Assembly: GCA_902800435.1 (NCBI GenBank)
Contig: CADCEQ010000026.1
Location: 1 to 64,000 of the forward strand
From: an uncultured Prevotellaceae bacterium
GTDB taxonomy: Bacteria; Bacteroidota; Bacteroidia; Bacteroidales; Bacteroidaceae
DNA: 64,000 nucleotides
Reading direction: 5' to 3'
A program made the position numbers and the translations under genes. This document shows, piece by piece, positions 15,713 to 25,995 of this stretch (position 1 is its first letter; every line of letters begins with the position of its first letter). The notes beneath the pieces were generated by a model. That model ran no database searches, was not told where the DNA came from, and saw only the letters and a list, made by a program, of their open reading frames with translations.

Positions 15713-18700
15713 TGTTTACTTTGAGAGTTTGTGAGTGTGTAGTGCCGCGATACTCCGAGGCGTAGGCGCACTGCACGGTGCAGGTGCCCGTCTCGTACTG
15801 TCCGGCACGGTCAATATAGTATTCGGTCTCGACCACGTGCTTGCCCTTCGGCAGCTGGTCGAAGTAGTAGTTCGTCACGTTGTCGCGGGGCGTCGAGTAG
15901 TAGCCGCCGCGCCAGTTGTAGCCGCTCAGCTGGTTGATGGGTTCCATACAGGCGGCCCGCTTGTCCTGCAGCTGCACGAAGTCGAGGTCGCGCTCGCTCT
16001 GGATGGTCAGGCGCACCTTCACGCGGTCGCCGACCTTGGCGGTCGTCAGCGGCTTACCATCCTCAGTCAGCAGTTCGCGACGGACGCTGACGCCGCTGGC
16101 CTGGTCGCGGATGTCGGCGGTGTTCTGCATGAACTGGGCGTAGACAGCGCCCCAGCTGGTGCCCTGGCTCTGCTTCTCGGCAGTGAAGGTCTTCTCGCCC
16201 TGATAGGGCTTGGCTGTCTTCACGTAGCCGATGCCGGCTGTAGCCTTCGGTGTCTCGATGGCCTTACCGTCGAGGCTTAATGCGGTGGGCACGGCTGCAA
16301 TCAGTTTCTCACTCTTAACGACACCTTTTTCCAACAGGAAGGCATACACCGCATCGATGCTGTTAATCGGGGTGTCCCAGGCCTGCGTACGCTTCTCCTG
16401 CAGCAGCCAGCGGCGCATCTCGTCGAGCGTCTGCTGGTCACCGGGCGTCAGCCGCTGGATGGCCTCGATGGCAGCCACCTGAGTGGGTATGCGGTAGTCG
16501 CGCCACGAGTAGCCGGCACGCGGCGTGTCGTAGTAGCGGCCCATCTCCTCTTTATAGACGGTGTACTCCTTCAGGCTCTTGATATAGGTCGGCGAGTCGA
16601 GAATGATGGCCGACATGGCCTTCTCGTAGATGGTCTGCCGCTTCGTCTCCTTCTTCAGCAGCTTAATGAGGTAGGCATTGGCCTCCCTGACATTATTGGG
16701 CAGCTGTCGGCCGTCGAGCTTGCAGATGTAGAGCCACTGCAGGGCGGTAAAGCTGGGGAACGACTGCTTGTGGCCCTTCTTCTCCTCTTTCTTCATCTCC
16801 TGAACCAGTTCCACCATCTCCTTGCCAAGGAACTTCATCGCGCCCTTGAGCATATCCTTGGTGGCTTCCTGTTCGCCCATCATTGTGTTCTGGCGAACCA
16901 TCATCTCAGCAACGGAGATGGTCATATAGGTAGAGCCGGGCATACCGGGCCACCAGCTCCACGAGCCGTCGCTGAGCTGCAGCTTCTGTAGCTTGCTGAG
17001 GGCCGACTTCAGGCGCTGCTGCATCATGTTCTCGTCGAAGAAGTCGGCCAGTCGCTGGCGCTGCTCCGTCTCGCGGTCGGCATCGGCCACCCATGGGGTC
17101 TCGTTGAGCACGAGGTCCTTCAGCTCCTGGTTCTTCTCAAGTTGGCTCTGCAGGGAAGTCTCGCTTCCTTGTTCCCGTTTCCACTGCTCAAATACGGTCT
17201 TGGCCTGCGGCACCTGGTCGATGATGTACTTGCCGATGCTGTTGGCATAGAGCGAAGCACTCTGGCAGATGGCGCAGTCGTCGTGGGGATGGCCGATGGC
17301 GGGCAGGGCCTGAATCATCAGCCAGGTGGGGTTGTTGGTATATTCGATGGTCAGTTTCTGGCTGTTGGGTGTTGGGTGTTCTTTGCTGTGCAAAGCGGCA
17401 GTGCCGAGCGGGGTGTTGCCTGGGAACAGCTGCGTCAGGTCGATGGTCGTCGTGCCCGGCTCGTTCTGCGTGAACGGATAGGTCACGGTGACACGCTCGC
17501 GGTTAGGCAGGATGGGCAGGTAGTGCTGCTCGCCGTCGCTGAACTTGTCGGTCGTGGCCATCACCTTGCATACGAGAAGTGATTCTTTGAACGTTGAACA
17601 TTGAACGTTGAAAGTGACGCTCGTGGTCTCGCCGGCTTTCACCGTAAACGGAGACTTCTGCGTCAAGACGACCTTCTCGGTATCGGGGTCGGTGAGCGTT
17701 AGGTAGGCCGTACCGCTGAGGTCGCCCTCGCTGGTGTTGATGACGCGGGCAGAAATCGTGGCCTGGTCGCCCTCGCGCAGGAATCGCGGCATGTTGGGCT
17801 GCACCATCAGGTCCTTCTTGGCCACGGCCTCACCGTCTATTGTGCCGTTGCAGAGGTCGGCGGTATGGGCCAGTCCCATGAAGCGCCACGTCGTCAGACT
17901 CTCGGGCAGGGTGAACTTCAGCGTCACCCGCCCCGTGGCGTCGGCTGTCAACTGCGGATAGAAGAACGCCGTCTCCTGCAGGTTCTCGCGCAGCTGCACA
18001 TCGGGCACGGGTACAGCCTCGTCTTCACCTTTATCGTAGCCAGTCAGAGCCGACTGATCGCTGCTCTGCTTGTAAGACTTGACGGCGTCAAACCCGGCTA
18101 TCCTGCCCTGCAGGGAGTTATCAACGTCTGCAGAACTATTAACCACAACCTCATTCAACATCATCGGTGCCTCGTCAACGGCCATTGCCGACTTGGCCAA
18201 AGCCCTGGCACCGAGACCTGCTCCGCGAAGCCTCATCCCTCTGGTCATCCAGGGCTTCGGGAAGAGCGACTCGTCGAACGTGCTGAAGTCGAGCGAGGGA
18301 GCCGCCAGGCGCGTCTGGTAGAGCGAACCGTTGAGGTGGAGACTGCCCCACGTGCCAAAGCCCCACCGTGAGCTGGGAAGGGGAATTGACAGCCAGGGGG
18401 CAAAACACCAGCTATGCGCTGTTATCTGGTCAAGGCTCTTGTCGTAAAGCGTGGCCATGAGCTGGGCATCGGCCGGAGAGCCGTCGGGCTTCGTGACCGT
18501 CAGTGCCCATTCCTCCTGCTGGCCAGGTGTCAGTCGGTCGCGGAAGGTCTGCCACTTCAGTGTCAGCCGCTTGTCGGGCAAGGGGCGCTCGATATGGGCC
18601 GTATGCGTGTAGCACTTGCCCTGCTTCATCCAGGCGAAGGTCAGCATCAGTCCGCTGCCGTATTCCTCCTTATAAGTCAGCTTGCGGTTAAGCAGTTCGT

Positions 18701-21290
18701 TGGAGCGGTCTACCGAGCCGCTCTCGATCACGGTGTTGCCGCTGAAGATGCTGTAGACGATGTGGACGTTCTGTGCCGACGAGCCCACCTGAATGGTGAC
18801 GGGACTGCCGTCGTTGGGGAACCGGTTGTCCGACTGATAGAACCAGTCGTCGGTCTCGGCAGCGGGCCGCTTGTCGTCGAGCGAGAAGACCACGAAGTCC
18901 TCCTTCAGCGTATCACCCGCACAGATGGCTTCCAGCTGATATTTGCCGCTCTTCAGACTGGGCAATTCAACGGGTGTGTTCGTCTTCACCGTCTGCCATT
19001 TGCCGTTGTCAATGCGGTATCTGACTTCGGCGTCGACATCGTTGCCGGCGGCATTGCGCAGGTGGAATTTCACCTTCTGCATCTGGTCGGAGCGCATCTG
19101 ATCGGGCAGGTCGCAGATAAGCGCCGTCTTGCGGTTGCCGAGTGGCAGCGAGATCTGTCCCTGGTGGGTCTCGCCCCCTTGGTCGGTCACATCAGCCAGA
19201 CATACGAAATCGTAGAACATCGGGAAGTCGGTCTTCGGCAACACCATCGGCATCTTCACCGTAAACGTTCCGTCGCTGCCCGTTATGGCTTCGCCCTCGG
19301 CAACCGTCTCGTCGCCGGAAAACTTGCCAATGGCACCGCTATTCCAGTAGCTCGAATAGCTCCACCACCAGAACGAACGGCGGCGGACAACCCGGTAGCT
19401 TACCTCGGCATCCTGCACGGGCACACCGGCGTAGGAGCGGGCCGTCGCCTTGACCTCGATGGTGTCGCCGTCCTTGTAGTCCTCGGTCACCTTGTCGAAC
19501 TCCACCTCGAATGTCGGGCGCTTGTACTCCTCTACACGGAAGTGACAATTGCCGTTCCGGCTCTCAATATAGAACACGCCCGTGAGACCGTTGGCGGGCA
19601 GCGTGAACTCCGTAGCGCACGTACCATATTTATCAGTAATGAGTGTCTTGCTGAGTACATCCTCACCGTTGGCATCCTGCAGTGTCAGCGTCACCTCACG
19701 GTTTTCCAGAACCTTCTGCTTGTAACCGTCGATTACCTCGTAGTTGATGGCAGCCACGTGAACCGTCTGACCAGGCCGGTAGATGGCGCGGTCGGTGAAC
19801 AGCTGCGTCTTCTCCATCTGACGATTGCTCGTGTAGAAGCCGTACGTGCTGTATTCATTGGTCGGCGGACAGGTGTTGTCCGTCCGCGTGAAGGCATATA
19901 CCTTCGTCGGGCGCTGGTCGCCATATTTGTAAGTGGCCTCGCCCTTGGCATCGGTCGTCAGCGTAGCCATCAGCCTGTCGCTGCGGCCATTGAGCCAGCC
20001 ATACAACTCGATGGTGGCACCGCCGACGGGCTGGCCCTCGGTAGCATCGACCACGACGTAGCGTATCTTGTCACCAGGCAGGGGAATCATCATCACCCTG
20101 ACGTTGCTGACATAGTAGAGCTGACGGTCTCCCTTGGTCTCGGGGTTGCTCCGCAACTCGAGCATATAGACGCCGACGGGCAGTCCGGGCACCTCAATGG
20201 TGTCCTTGAACACGTCGTAGGCTTTCTTCCCAGAGTAATGGCGCGTCACCTGCAGCTCAGGCAACTCGGTCAGCAGCGGCTTCAGCTTCCTGTAGTCTTC
20301 GTCGTTGTTGGGATTGAGCTGGTTGTTGCCCTTGACCTTCACCCGGAAGATGTGCATCGTCAGCTGGTCAATGTTGCGGGCGCTGTTGATTGTCAACTCC
20401 TGCGTCTTGTTGGGCAGCCCCACGCGCTTCTCTAATGTAGCGCTGAACATGCGGGTAGTCAGGTCAATCTGGGCATTACGCAGGGCGTTGGTACGCCCGT
20501 AGCCGTCCCAGCGCTTGATGGCCTGCTCGGTGTAGTCCCATTTCTGCTCGGCGGTGGCGTCGGTGTGCTCGTCCATATACTCATAGCGCTCAATGGCCAG
20601 CTCGGCAGCCTCGGGCAGGTCGCCGTAGATGTCGATGAGCGAGTCGAGGGTATCGATGTAGGGCGCCTTGTCGTACTTCACGTCGCCCATCACCCGGTTC
20701 TGGCGGGCTATCTCCAGAGCCGTCATCATCGCAGCACGGCGCTTGCCGGCCTTGCTGTAGTAGTCGTGCAGGGGTTGGAAGTCTTCCAGTTCATAGCCGA
20801 CGACGCTCAACATATCGTCGTCGAACAGCTTGCTATCGTGCCCGATGGTGGTCAGCGGCTTGTAGTTGGCAGCCTTCACGGCGGCCAGTCGTTCACAGGT
20901 CTCGGCATCGAGCGTCACCGTCAGCTCTTCATCCCTTTCCAACTGGTTGTTGTCATCGTAAACCTTCTTCAGAACGGTGGCATAGACGGCAGACAATGCT
21001 TTGTCGGTTGCCTCCCGGTAGCGTTGCTCCATCCTCTCAACGGCGGGCTGCAGCGAGTCGGGGGCAATGGTGGCCATCGCCCGGCTGCCAGCCAGTTCGG
21101 CAGCCATCAGTTGTCCGTATTCGCCCTCCTTCTGGGCCTTTTTGACAATCTTCATCAGCACATCGTACTGCGTGCGGGGCAGGTCCTTCTGCTCTGCCTC
21201 GTCCGCCTGTTTCCACAGGGCCGAATATGTCTGTCCGAATAATGTCATACCAACCAATGTCAATAGAAATGCGAATACCGTTCTTCTCAT
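15702..21290 (-). CDS. Giant alpha-2-macroglobulin family protein
   Basis: At 1,862 residues this is the largest gene here. After a signal peptide (about 1-19) come helical repeats, macroglobulin MG domains (bait-type region IYRPGQTVHVAAIN near 510), the alpha-2-macroglobulin core (PNMPRFLREGDQATISARV near 1160) and the terpenoid-cyclase-like TED domain (about 1330-1600). Bacterial members are thought to trap proteases at the envelope. The canonical thioester CxEQ is missing; the equivalent stretch reads DDCAICQSASLYANS. A LQGRIAGFD segment (near residue 1060) resembles the plug of SusC-type receptors. Two heptamer arrays are translated within it. It leads the DUF1573, meaB, ispH operon. Confidence 0.88.
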   Translation of the reverse strand: MRRTVFAFLLTLVGMTLFGQTYSALWKQADEAEQKDLPRTQYDVLMKIVKKAQKEGEYGQLMAAELAGSRAMATIAPDSLQPAVERMEQRYREATDKALSAVYATVLKKVYDDNNQLERDEELTVTLDAETCERLAAVKAANYKPLTTIGHDSKLFDDDMLSVVGYELEDFQPLHDYYSKAGKRRAAMMTALEIARQNRVMGDVKYDKAPYIDTLDSLIDIYGDLPEAAELAIERYEYMDEHTDATAEQKWDYTEQAIKRWDGYGRTNALRNAQIDLTTRMFSATLEKRVGLPNKTQELTINSARNIDQLTMHIFRVKVKGNNQLNPNNDEDYRKLKPLLTELPELQVTRHYSGKKAYDVFKDTIEVPGLPVGVYMLELRSNPETKGDRQLYYVSNVRVMMIPLPGDKIRYVVVDATEGQPVGGATIELYGWLNGRSDRLMATLTTDAKGEATYKYGDQRPTKVYAFTRTDNTCPPTNEYSTYGFYTSNRQMEKTQLFTDRAIYRPGQTVHVAAINYEVIDGYKQKVLENREVTLTLQDANGEDVLSKTLITDKYGTCATEFTLPANGLTGVFYIESRNGNCHFRVEEYKRPTFEVEFDKVTEDYKDGDTIEVKATARSYAGVPVQDAEVSYRVVRRRSFWWWSYSSYWNSGAIGKFSGDETVAEGEAITGSDGTFTVKMPMVLPKTDFPMFYDFVCLADVTDQGGETHQGQISLPLGNRKTALICDLPDQMRSDQMQKVKFHLRNAAGNDVDAEVRYRIDNGKWQTVKTNTPVELPSLKSGKYQLEAICAGDTLKEDFVVFSLDDKRPAAETDDWFYQSDNRFPNDGSPVTIQVGSSAQNVHIVYSIFSGNTVIESGSVDRSNELLNRKLTYKEEYGSGLMLTFAWMKQGKCYTHTAHIERPLPDKRLTLKWQTFRDRLTPGQQEEWALTVTKPDGSPADAQLMATLYDKSLDQITAHSWCFAPWLSIPLPSSRWGFGTWGSLHLNGSLYQTRLAAPSLDFSTFDESLFPKPWMTRGMRLRGAGLGARALAKSAMAVDEAPMMLNEVVVNSSADVDNSLQGRIAGFDAVKSYKQSSDQSALTGYDKGEDEAVPVPDVQLRENLQETAFFYPQLTADATGRVTLKFTLPESLTTWRFMGLAHTADLCNGTIDGEAVAKKDLMVQPNMPRFLREGDQATISARVINTSEGDLSGTAYLTLTDPDTEKVVLTQKSPFTVKAGETTSVTFNVQCSTFKESLLVCKVMATTDKFSDGEQHYLPILPNRERVTVTYPFTQNEPGTTTIDLTQLFPGNTPLGTAALHSKEHPTPNSQKLTIEYTNNPTWLMIQALPAIGHPHDDCAICQSASLYANSIGKYIIDQVPQAKTVFEQWKREQGSETSLQSQLEKNQELKDLVLNETPWVADADRETEQRQRLADFFDENMMQQRLKSALSKLQKLQLSDGSWSWWPGMPGSTYMTISVAEMMVRQNTMMGEQEATKDMLKGAMKFLGKEMVELVQEMKKEEKKGHKQSFPSFTALQWLYICKLDGRQLPNNVREANAYLIKLLKKETKRQTIYEKAMSAIILDSPTYIKSLKEYTVYKEEMGRYYDTPRAGYSWRDYRIPTQVAAIEAIQRLTPGDQQTLDEMRRWLLQEKRTQAWDTPINSIDAVYAFLLEKGVVKSEKLIAAVPTALSLDGKAIETPKATAGIGYVKTAKPYQGEKTFTAEKQSQGTSWGAVYAQFMQNTADIRDQASGVSVRRELLTEDGKPLTTAKVGDRVKVRLTIQSERDLDFVQLQDKRAACMEPINQLSGYNWRGGYYSTPRDNVTNYYFDQLPKGKHVVETEYYIDRAGQYETGTCTVQCAYASEYRGTTHSQTLKVNNDK
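17360..17380. repeat. Heptamer array inside the alpha-2-macroglobulin gene (GGGTGTT type)
   Basis: GGCTGTT, GGGTGTT, GGGTGTT, translated in frame as HPTPNSQ at about residues 1304-1311, just before the TED domain. Confidence 0.8.
17587..17614. repeat. Heptamer array inside the alpha-2-macroglobulin gene (TTGAACG type)
   Basis: TTGAACG, TTGAACA, TTGAACG, TTGAAAG encode the FNVQCSTFK peptide at about residues 1226-1235. The word differs from the other array 200 bp away. Confidence 0.85.
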
Positions 21291-21318
21291 TTTCTCTGAT
21301 TTTTGTGAACACTACCTG

Positions 21319-21326
21319 CAAAGATA
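21319..21326 (-). promoter_or_regulatory. -7 element of the alpha-2-macroglobulin operon
   Basis: TATCTTTG on the reverse strand, 28 bp upstream of the ATG. The -33 side is weak. Confidence 0.6.
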
Positions 21327-21387
21327 GTACTTTTTCCCGACACGCTGTCTCTTAGACGTATGAAAATATGAAACTTTAACGATTTTG

Positions 21388-21419
21388 TTTGGCAGTTCCA
21401 GATTTTTGGTTTACTTTTG
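21388..21419 (+). promoter_or_regulatory. Promoter of the cellobiose phosphorylase gene
   Basis: TTTG (21388-21391), a 20-bp spacer and TACTTTTG (21412-21419), 24 bp upstream of the chosen ATG. Confidence 0.7.
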
Positions 21420-21443
21420 CAAACGGAAACAATTTTAACGACT

Positions 21444-23885
21444 ATGGAACAACAGAAACGCTACGGACACTTCGACGACGCACACCGAGAGTACGTCATC
21501 ACCGACCCCAAGACCCCTTGGCCTTGGATTAACTACTTAGGCAACGAGGACTTCTTCTCGCTCATATCCAACACCGCCGGCGGCTACAGCTTCTACAAGG
21601 ACGCCAAGTTCCGCCGCATCACCCGCTATCGCTACAACAACGTGCCGATGGACAACGGGGGACGGTACTTCTACATCAAAGAGGGCGACACGGCTTGGAG
21701 CCCCGGCTGGAAACCTTGCAAGACGCCGCTCGACTTCTACGAGTGCCGTCACGGCATGGGCTATACCCGCATCACCGGTCGTAAGAACCAAGTGGAGGCC
21801 TCGGTGCTCTTCTTCGTGCCGCTGAAGACGTGGGCTGAGGTGCAGAAGCTGACGCTGACGAACCAGAGTCAGGAGGTAAAGACGCTGAAACTCTTCTCGT
21901 TCGAGGAGTGGTGCCTCTGGAATGCCGCCACCGACATGGAAAACTTCCAGCGCAACTTCTCCACCGGCGAGGTGGAGATTGAAGGTTCTACCATCTACCA
22001 CAAGACGGAATACCGCGAGCGCCGCAACCACTACGCCTTCTACCACGTGAACGCCGAGATTCAGGGTTTCGATACCGACCGCGAGACGTTCGTAGGCCTT
22101 TACAATGAGTTCAGCACCCCCGATGCCGTCGTGGAAGGAAAGCCCCGCAACAGCCACGCCCACGGCTGGAGTCCCATTGCCTCACACTATATCGAAGTAA
22201 CGCTGCAGCCTGGCGAGTCGAAGGACTTCGTGTTCCTGCTGGGTTACATCGAGAACGAACAGGACAAGAAATTCTCAGCTCCACAGGTCATCAACAAGGA
22301 GAAGGCCCACGACCTTATCGCCCGCTTCGACACGACAGAGAAGGTGGACAAAGCTTTCGCCGAACTGAATGCTTACTGGGATGCCCTGCTTAATATATAT
22401 AAGGTACATACGGGCAACGACAAGCTCGACCGCATGGTGAACATCTGGAACCAGTACCAATGTATGGTGACGTTCAACTTCTCGCGCTCGGCCTCGTTCT
22501 TCGAGAGCGGCATCGGCCGCGGTATGGGCTTCCGCGACTCCAACCAGGACCTTGTGGGCTTCGTCCACCAGATTCCGAGCCGTGCCCGCCAGCGCATCAT
22601 CGACATCGCCTCCACCCAGTTCCCCGACGGCGGCTGCTACCACCAGTACCAGCCCCTGACCAAGCGCGGCAACAACGACATCGGTGGCGGTTTCAACGAC
22701 GACCCCTGCTGGCTTATCTTCGGCACCGTGGCCTATATCAAAGAGACGGGCGACTTCACAATACTCGACGAGATGGTGCCCTTCGACAACCAGCCCGGCT
22801 CGGAGGTGACGCTCTTTGAGCACCTGAAGGTCAGCCTCGACCACGTCATCAACAACCTCGGTCCGCATCTGCTGCCGCTCATCGGGCGTGCCGACTGGAA
22901 CGACTGTCTGAACCTGAACTGCTTCTCGTGGGATCCCAACGAGAGTTTCCAGACCACTGAGAACGTCAGCGAGGGCACCAAGGCCGAGTCGCTGATGATT
23001 GCCGGTCTGTTCGTGGTGACGGGCAAAGAGTACGTGGCGCTTTGCAATAAAATTGCAAAGCACGAGGAAGGGCAGCGGATGCAGCGGGCTGTCGATGCCA
23101 TGATTGAGGCTGTGAAGAAGCACGGCTGGGATGGCGAGTGGTATCTGCGTGCCTACGACTTCTATGGCCGCAAGATTGGTTCCAGCGAGTGCGAAGAGGG
23201 CAAGATTTTCATTGAGTCGCAGGGCTGGTGTACGATGGCTGAGATTGGTGCCGACGAGGGAATGGTAGCCAAGAGCCTCGACTCGTGCAAGAAGTACTTG
23301 GAGTGCGAGCACGGCATGGTGCTCAACAACCCGGCCTTTACGAAGTACATCTACGAGTACGGCGAGATTTCAAGCTATCCCGAAGGCTACAAGGAGAACG
23401 CCGGCATCTTCTGCCACAACAATCCGTGGGTCATCATCGGCGAGTGCATGGCCGGGCGCGGCAACGATGCCTGGAGCCACTACGCCAAGATTCTGCCTTC
23501 ATACGTCGAGGAGAAATACCAGACGCTACACAAGGTGGAGCCTTACGTCAACTGCCAGATGGTGGCCGGCAAGGACGCCTTCCGTCCCGGCGAGGGCAAG
23601 AACTCATGGCTGACGGGCACCGCCGCCTGGATGTGGTACACCGTCTCGGAGTTCATACTCGGCATCAAGCCCGACTACGACGGCATCCGCATCGACCCCT
23701 GTCTGCCCGAGACGGCCGGCGACTACACCGTTCAGCGCAAGTTCCGCGATGCTGAGTACGACATCACCATCCGTCCCAACGGCTCGCAGAAAGGCGTCAA
23801 GCAGATTGTACTCGACGGTTCCCCCGTCGAGGGCAACGTCATTCCCTACGCAGCAGGCAAGCACACAGTCGAGGTAACGATGTAG
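21444..23885 (+). CDS. Cellobiose phosphorylase (GH94)
   Basis: An 813-residue cytosolic enzyme that follows clostridial cellobiose phosphorylase almost end to end: [49 protein letters not shown], the (alpha/alpha)6 core with [23 protein letters not shown], and [12 protein letters not shown] carrying the catalytic Asp. It splits cellobiose with phosphate into glucose-1-phosphate and glucose, saving one ATP. GH94 also includes cellodextrin and chitobiose phosphorylases, but the resemblance favours cellobiose. The start at 21444 ([10 protein letters not shown]) is used because the in-frame upstream codons overlap the promoter. No transporter or cellulase is adjacent. Confidence 0.9.
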   Translation: MEQQKRYGHFDDAHREYVITDPKTPWPWINYLGNEDFFSLISNTAGGYSFYKDAKFRRITRYRYNNVPMDNGGRYFYIKEGDTAWSPGWKPCKTPLDFYECRHGMGYTRITGRKNQVEASVLFFVPLKTWAEVQKLTLTNQSQEVKTLKLFSFEEWCLWNAATDMENFQRNFSTGEVEIEGSTIYHKTEYRERRNHYAFYHVNAEIQGFDTDRETFVGLYNEFSTPDAVVEGKPRNSHAHGWSPIASHYIEVTLQPGESKDFVFLLGYIENEQDKKFSAPQVINKEKAHDLIARFDTTEKVDKAFAELNAYWDALLNIYKVHTGNDKLDRMVNIWNQYQCMVTFNFSRSASFFESGIGRGMGFRDSNQDLVGFVHQIPSRARQRIIDIASTQFPDGGCYHQYQPLTKRGNNDIGGGFNDDPCWLIFGTVAYIKETGDFTILDEMVPFDNQPGSEVTLFEHLKVSLDHVINNLGPHLLPLIGRADWNDCLNLNCFSWDPNESFQTTENVSEGTKAESLMIAGLFVVTGKEYVALCNKIAKHEEGQRMQRAVDAMIEAVKKHGWDGEWYLRAYDFYGRKIGSSECEEGKIFIESQGWCTMAEIGADEGMVAKSLDSCKKYLECEHGMVLNNPAFTKYIYEYGEISSYPEGYKENAGIFCHNNPWVIIGECMAGRGNDAWSHYAKILPSYVEEKYQTLHKVEPYVNCQMVAGKDAFRPGEGKNSWLTGTAAWMWYTVSEFILGIKPDYDGIRIDPCLPETAGDYTVQRKFRDAEYDITIRPNGSQKGVKQIVLDGSPVEGNVIPYAAGKHTVEVTM

Positions 23886-23888
23886 CGC

Positions 23889-24683
23889 TTAGACGCTTAC
23901 ATCGGCCTTGATGTGCGGCCACGGGTCGTAGCCCTCAAGCTGGAAGTCCTCGTACTGGAAGTCGAAGAGCGACTTTACGTCGGGGTTCAGCACCATCCGT
24001 GGCAGGGGGCGCGGCACGCGGGTCAGTTGGAGGCGGGCCTGATCCAAGTGGTTCAGGTAGAGGTGGGTGTCGCCCGTTGTGTGTATGAAGTCGCCCACCT
24101 TGAAGCCCGTTACCTGTGCCATCATCATGAGCAGCAGAGCATACGAGGCGATGTTGAACGGCACGCCGAGGAACGTGTCGGCCGAGCGCTGGTAGAGTTG
24201 CAGCGACAGCCGTCCGTCGGCTACGTAGAACTGGAAGATGGTGTGACACGGAGGCAGCGCCATCTCGTTGACTTCGGCCACGTTCCACGCCGAGACAATC
24301 ATCCGGCGTGAGTTGGGGTTCGTCTTCAGCTGGTCGAGCACGTACTGTATCTGGTCGATGGTGCCGCCCTTGTAGTCGGGCCATGAGCGCCACTGGTGGC
24401 CGTAGACGGGACCTAACTCCCCGTTCTCGTCGGCCCACTCGTTCCAGATGCGCACGCCGTGCTCCTGCAGATAGTGCACGTTGGTATCGCCCTTGAGGAA
24501 CCACAGCAGTTCGTAGATGATTGACTTCAGGTGCAGTTTCTTCGTCGTCAGCAGGGGGAATCCGTCTGCCAAGTTATAGCGCGACTGCGTCCCGAAGATG
24601 CTGATGGTGCCTGTTCCCGTGCGGTCGCCCTTTTGGGTGCCCTCGGTCAGAATGCGGTTAAGTATGTCTAAGTATTGCTTCAT
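23889..24683 (-). CDS. thyA: Thymidylate synthase
   Basis: A 264-residue protein, the same length as E. coli ThyA. Catalytic Cys146 lies in LPPCHT, the phosphate-binding Arg pair in SRRM, and [18 protein letters not shown] and the terminal DVSV-type end are all in place. It methylates dUMP to dTMP with methylene-tetrahydrofolate. The 5' end overlaps the upstream RNA methyltransferase gene by 26 bp, so the pair is coupled. The 3' end is only 3 bp from the convergent phosphorylase stop. Confidence 0.97.
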   Translation of the reverse strand: MKQYLDILNRILTEGTQKGDRTGTGTISIFGTQSRYNLADGFPLLTTKKLHLKSIIYELLWFLKGDTNVHYLQEHGVRIWNEWADENGELGPVYGHQWRSWPDYKGGTIDQIQYVLDQLKTNPNSRRMIVSAWNVAEVNEMALPPCHTIFQFYVADGRLSLQLYQRSADTFLGVPFNIASYALLLMMMAQVTGFKVGDFIHTTGDTHLYLNHLDQARLQLTRVPRPLPRMVLNPDVKSLFDFQYEDFQLEGYDPWPHIKADVSV

Positions 24684-25884
24684 AGTCGTTGTTGATGTGG
24701 GTAGTCTTGATTCGCCATTCTTTGGGATACTGGTTGTTGGCCCGCGAGCCGATGTTTTTCGCCGTGCCTAAAGGATAGCCGAGGAAACTGACAATGACGA
24801 TGCCGCGTGGCGTGTCGTCGGGCAGTACGAGGGCTTCGCCCCTAAGATAGGCGATGGCTTGAGGGTATGTAAGCTCCACTTTTGGCAACGTTTCATTTTG
24901 CCCAGGGTAAACTGGGCGTTTGTTCAGAGTAAACTGGGCGTTTGCCCGGAGCAAACTCTTTGCCTCCTTTTGGGGCGCGTTCCGAGTGTCGCCTGCCTTG
25001 CGCAAGACCGCCATAAATAGTCCCTCTGAGCGAGTGATGCCTGGGATGAAGCGGTAGACGGGCAGGTCGAAGCCCGGGAGCAGCGAACCGGTAATGTACC
25101 ACTCGGCTCTGACGCTGACTGGCAGGACTTCGGCTCCGAACTCCTCGCAGATCCAGCGAACGTTCTCCTCGTTCTCCTTCGTGTTGAAGGTGCATGTGCT
25201 GTAGACGAGCAGTCCGCCGTCGTTCAGGCACGACCAGGCGTCGCTGACGATGTCGCGCTGCAGCTGCCAGCACCGCTCCACGTTCTGCTGGCTCCATTCG
25301 CGGATGGTGGCTTCGTCCTTGCGGAACATGCCCTCGCCCGAGCAGGGAACGTCGCAGAGGATAACGTCGAAGCGTAACTTCGACTTGCGGTAGAACTCGG
25401 GGTATTGGTTGGTGACGATATGGTTTGCAAAGCCCCACTTCGCGGCGTTCTCAGCCAGGACACTCGCCCGCTGGCGTATCGGCTCGTTACTATAGAGCGT
25501 GCTGCCTTCGGGCAGGGCCGCCGCCATCAGCGTTGACTTGCCGCCAGGAGCAGCACAGAGGTCAAGCGCCATTAGCGGATGCTGAGGAAGGTGCTGGCGC
25601 AACACCTCGTCGAGAAACATCGACGCAGCCTCCTGCACGTAGTAGCAGCCGGCGTGCAAAAGCGGGTCCATCGTGAAGTTGGGGCGGCTGGGCAGGTAGT
25701 AGCCGTTGCGGCACCAGGAGACTGGCTCGCCGCCCACTACCGTCCATTCGCTGCTGTCAACCTTCAGCGGATTGAGTCTGATGCTGACGGGGACATCCTC
25801 GTCGAACGATTTCAGATAACGCTGAAACCGCTCTTCACCCATCGTTTCGCGGGTGTTCCTTATAAAATCCTCCGGCAATTGCAT
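24658..25884 (-). CDS. RsmB/RsmF-type rRNA cytosine-C5 methyltransferase
   Basis: A 408-residue SAM-dependent RNA m5C methylase. An N-terminal RNA-binding segment comes first. Motif I is [15 protein letters not shown], motif [16 protein letters not shown] supplies one catalytic Cys, and motif [14 protein letters not shown] the other. A PUA-like C-terminal region ([20 protein letters not shown]...) fits the RsmF subgroup that acts on 16S rRNA. Residues about 309-326, in the linker between the two parts, are encoded by a 22-bp tandem repeat. A well-spaced promoter lies 23 bp upstream. Confidence 0.87.
   Translation of the reverse strand: MQLPEDFIRNTRETMGEERFQRYLKSFDEDVPVSIRLNPLKVDSSEWTVVGGEPVSWCRNGYYLPSRPNFTMDPLLHAGCYYVQEAASMFLDEVLRQHLPQHPLMALDLCAAPGGKSTLMAAALPEGSTLYSNEPIRQRASVLAENAAKWGFANHIVTNQYPEFYRKSKLRFDVILCDVPCSGEGMFRKDEATIREWSQQNVERCWQLQRDIVSDAWSCLNDGGLLVYSTCTFNTKENEENVRWICEEFGAEVLPVSVRAEWYITGSLLPGFDLPVYRFIPGITRSEGLFMAVLRKAGDTRNAPQKEAKSLLRANAQFTLNKRPVYPGQNETLPKVELTYPQAIAYLRGEALVLPDDTPRGIVIVSFLGYPLGTAKNIGSRANNQYPKEWRIKTTHINNDYEAILRHT
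24905..24957. repeat. 22-bp tandem repeat inside the rRNA methylase gene
   Basis: TAAACTGGGCGTTTG starts at 24908 and again at 24930 (22-bp period), with a degenerate third copy at 24952. Because 22 is not a multiple of 3, the two copies are read in different frames and give different peptides. Confidence 0.85.
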
Positions 25885-25906
25885 CTTTTTTTCCGCTTTT
25901 CGGGTG

Positions 25907-25937
25907 CAAAATTAAAAAAAAACTGCGAACTTTGCAA
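25907..25937 (-). promoter_or_regulatory. Promoter of the rRNA methylase-thyA operon
   Basis: On the reverse strand TTG (25935-25937), a 20-bp spacer and TAATTTTG (25907-25914), 22 bp upstream of the ATG. Confidence 0.65.
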
Positions 25938-25995
25938 CAATTTCCAACTTTGTTACGTCTAACGTTCAAAGAAACAACAAAAAGGAGACAGAATT

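Noticed and set aside
18414..20435. 673-codon open frame on the plus strand
   Set aside because: It is antisense to the alpha-2-macroglobulin gene; high GC keeps the opposite strand open, there is no promoter and no recognisable domain.
22275..23312. 345-codon frame antisense to the cellobiose phosphorylase
   Set aside because: Shadow of a strongly conserved enzyme gene in GC-rich DNA; no start signals.
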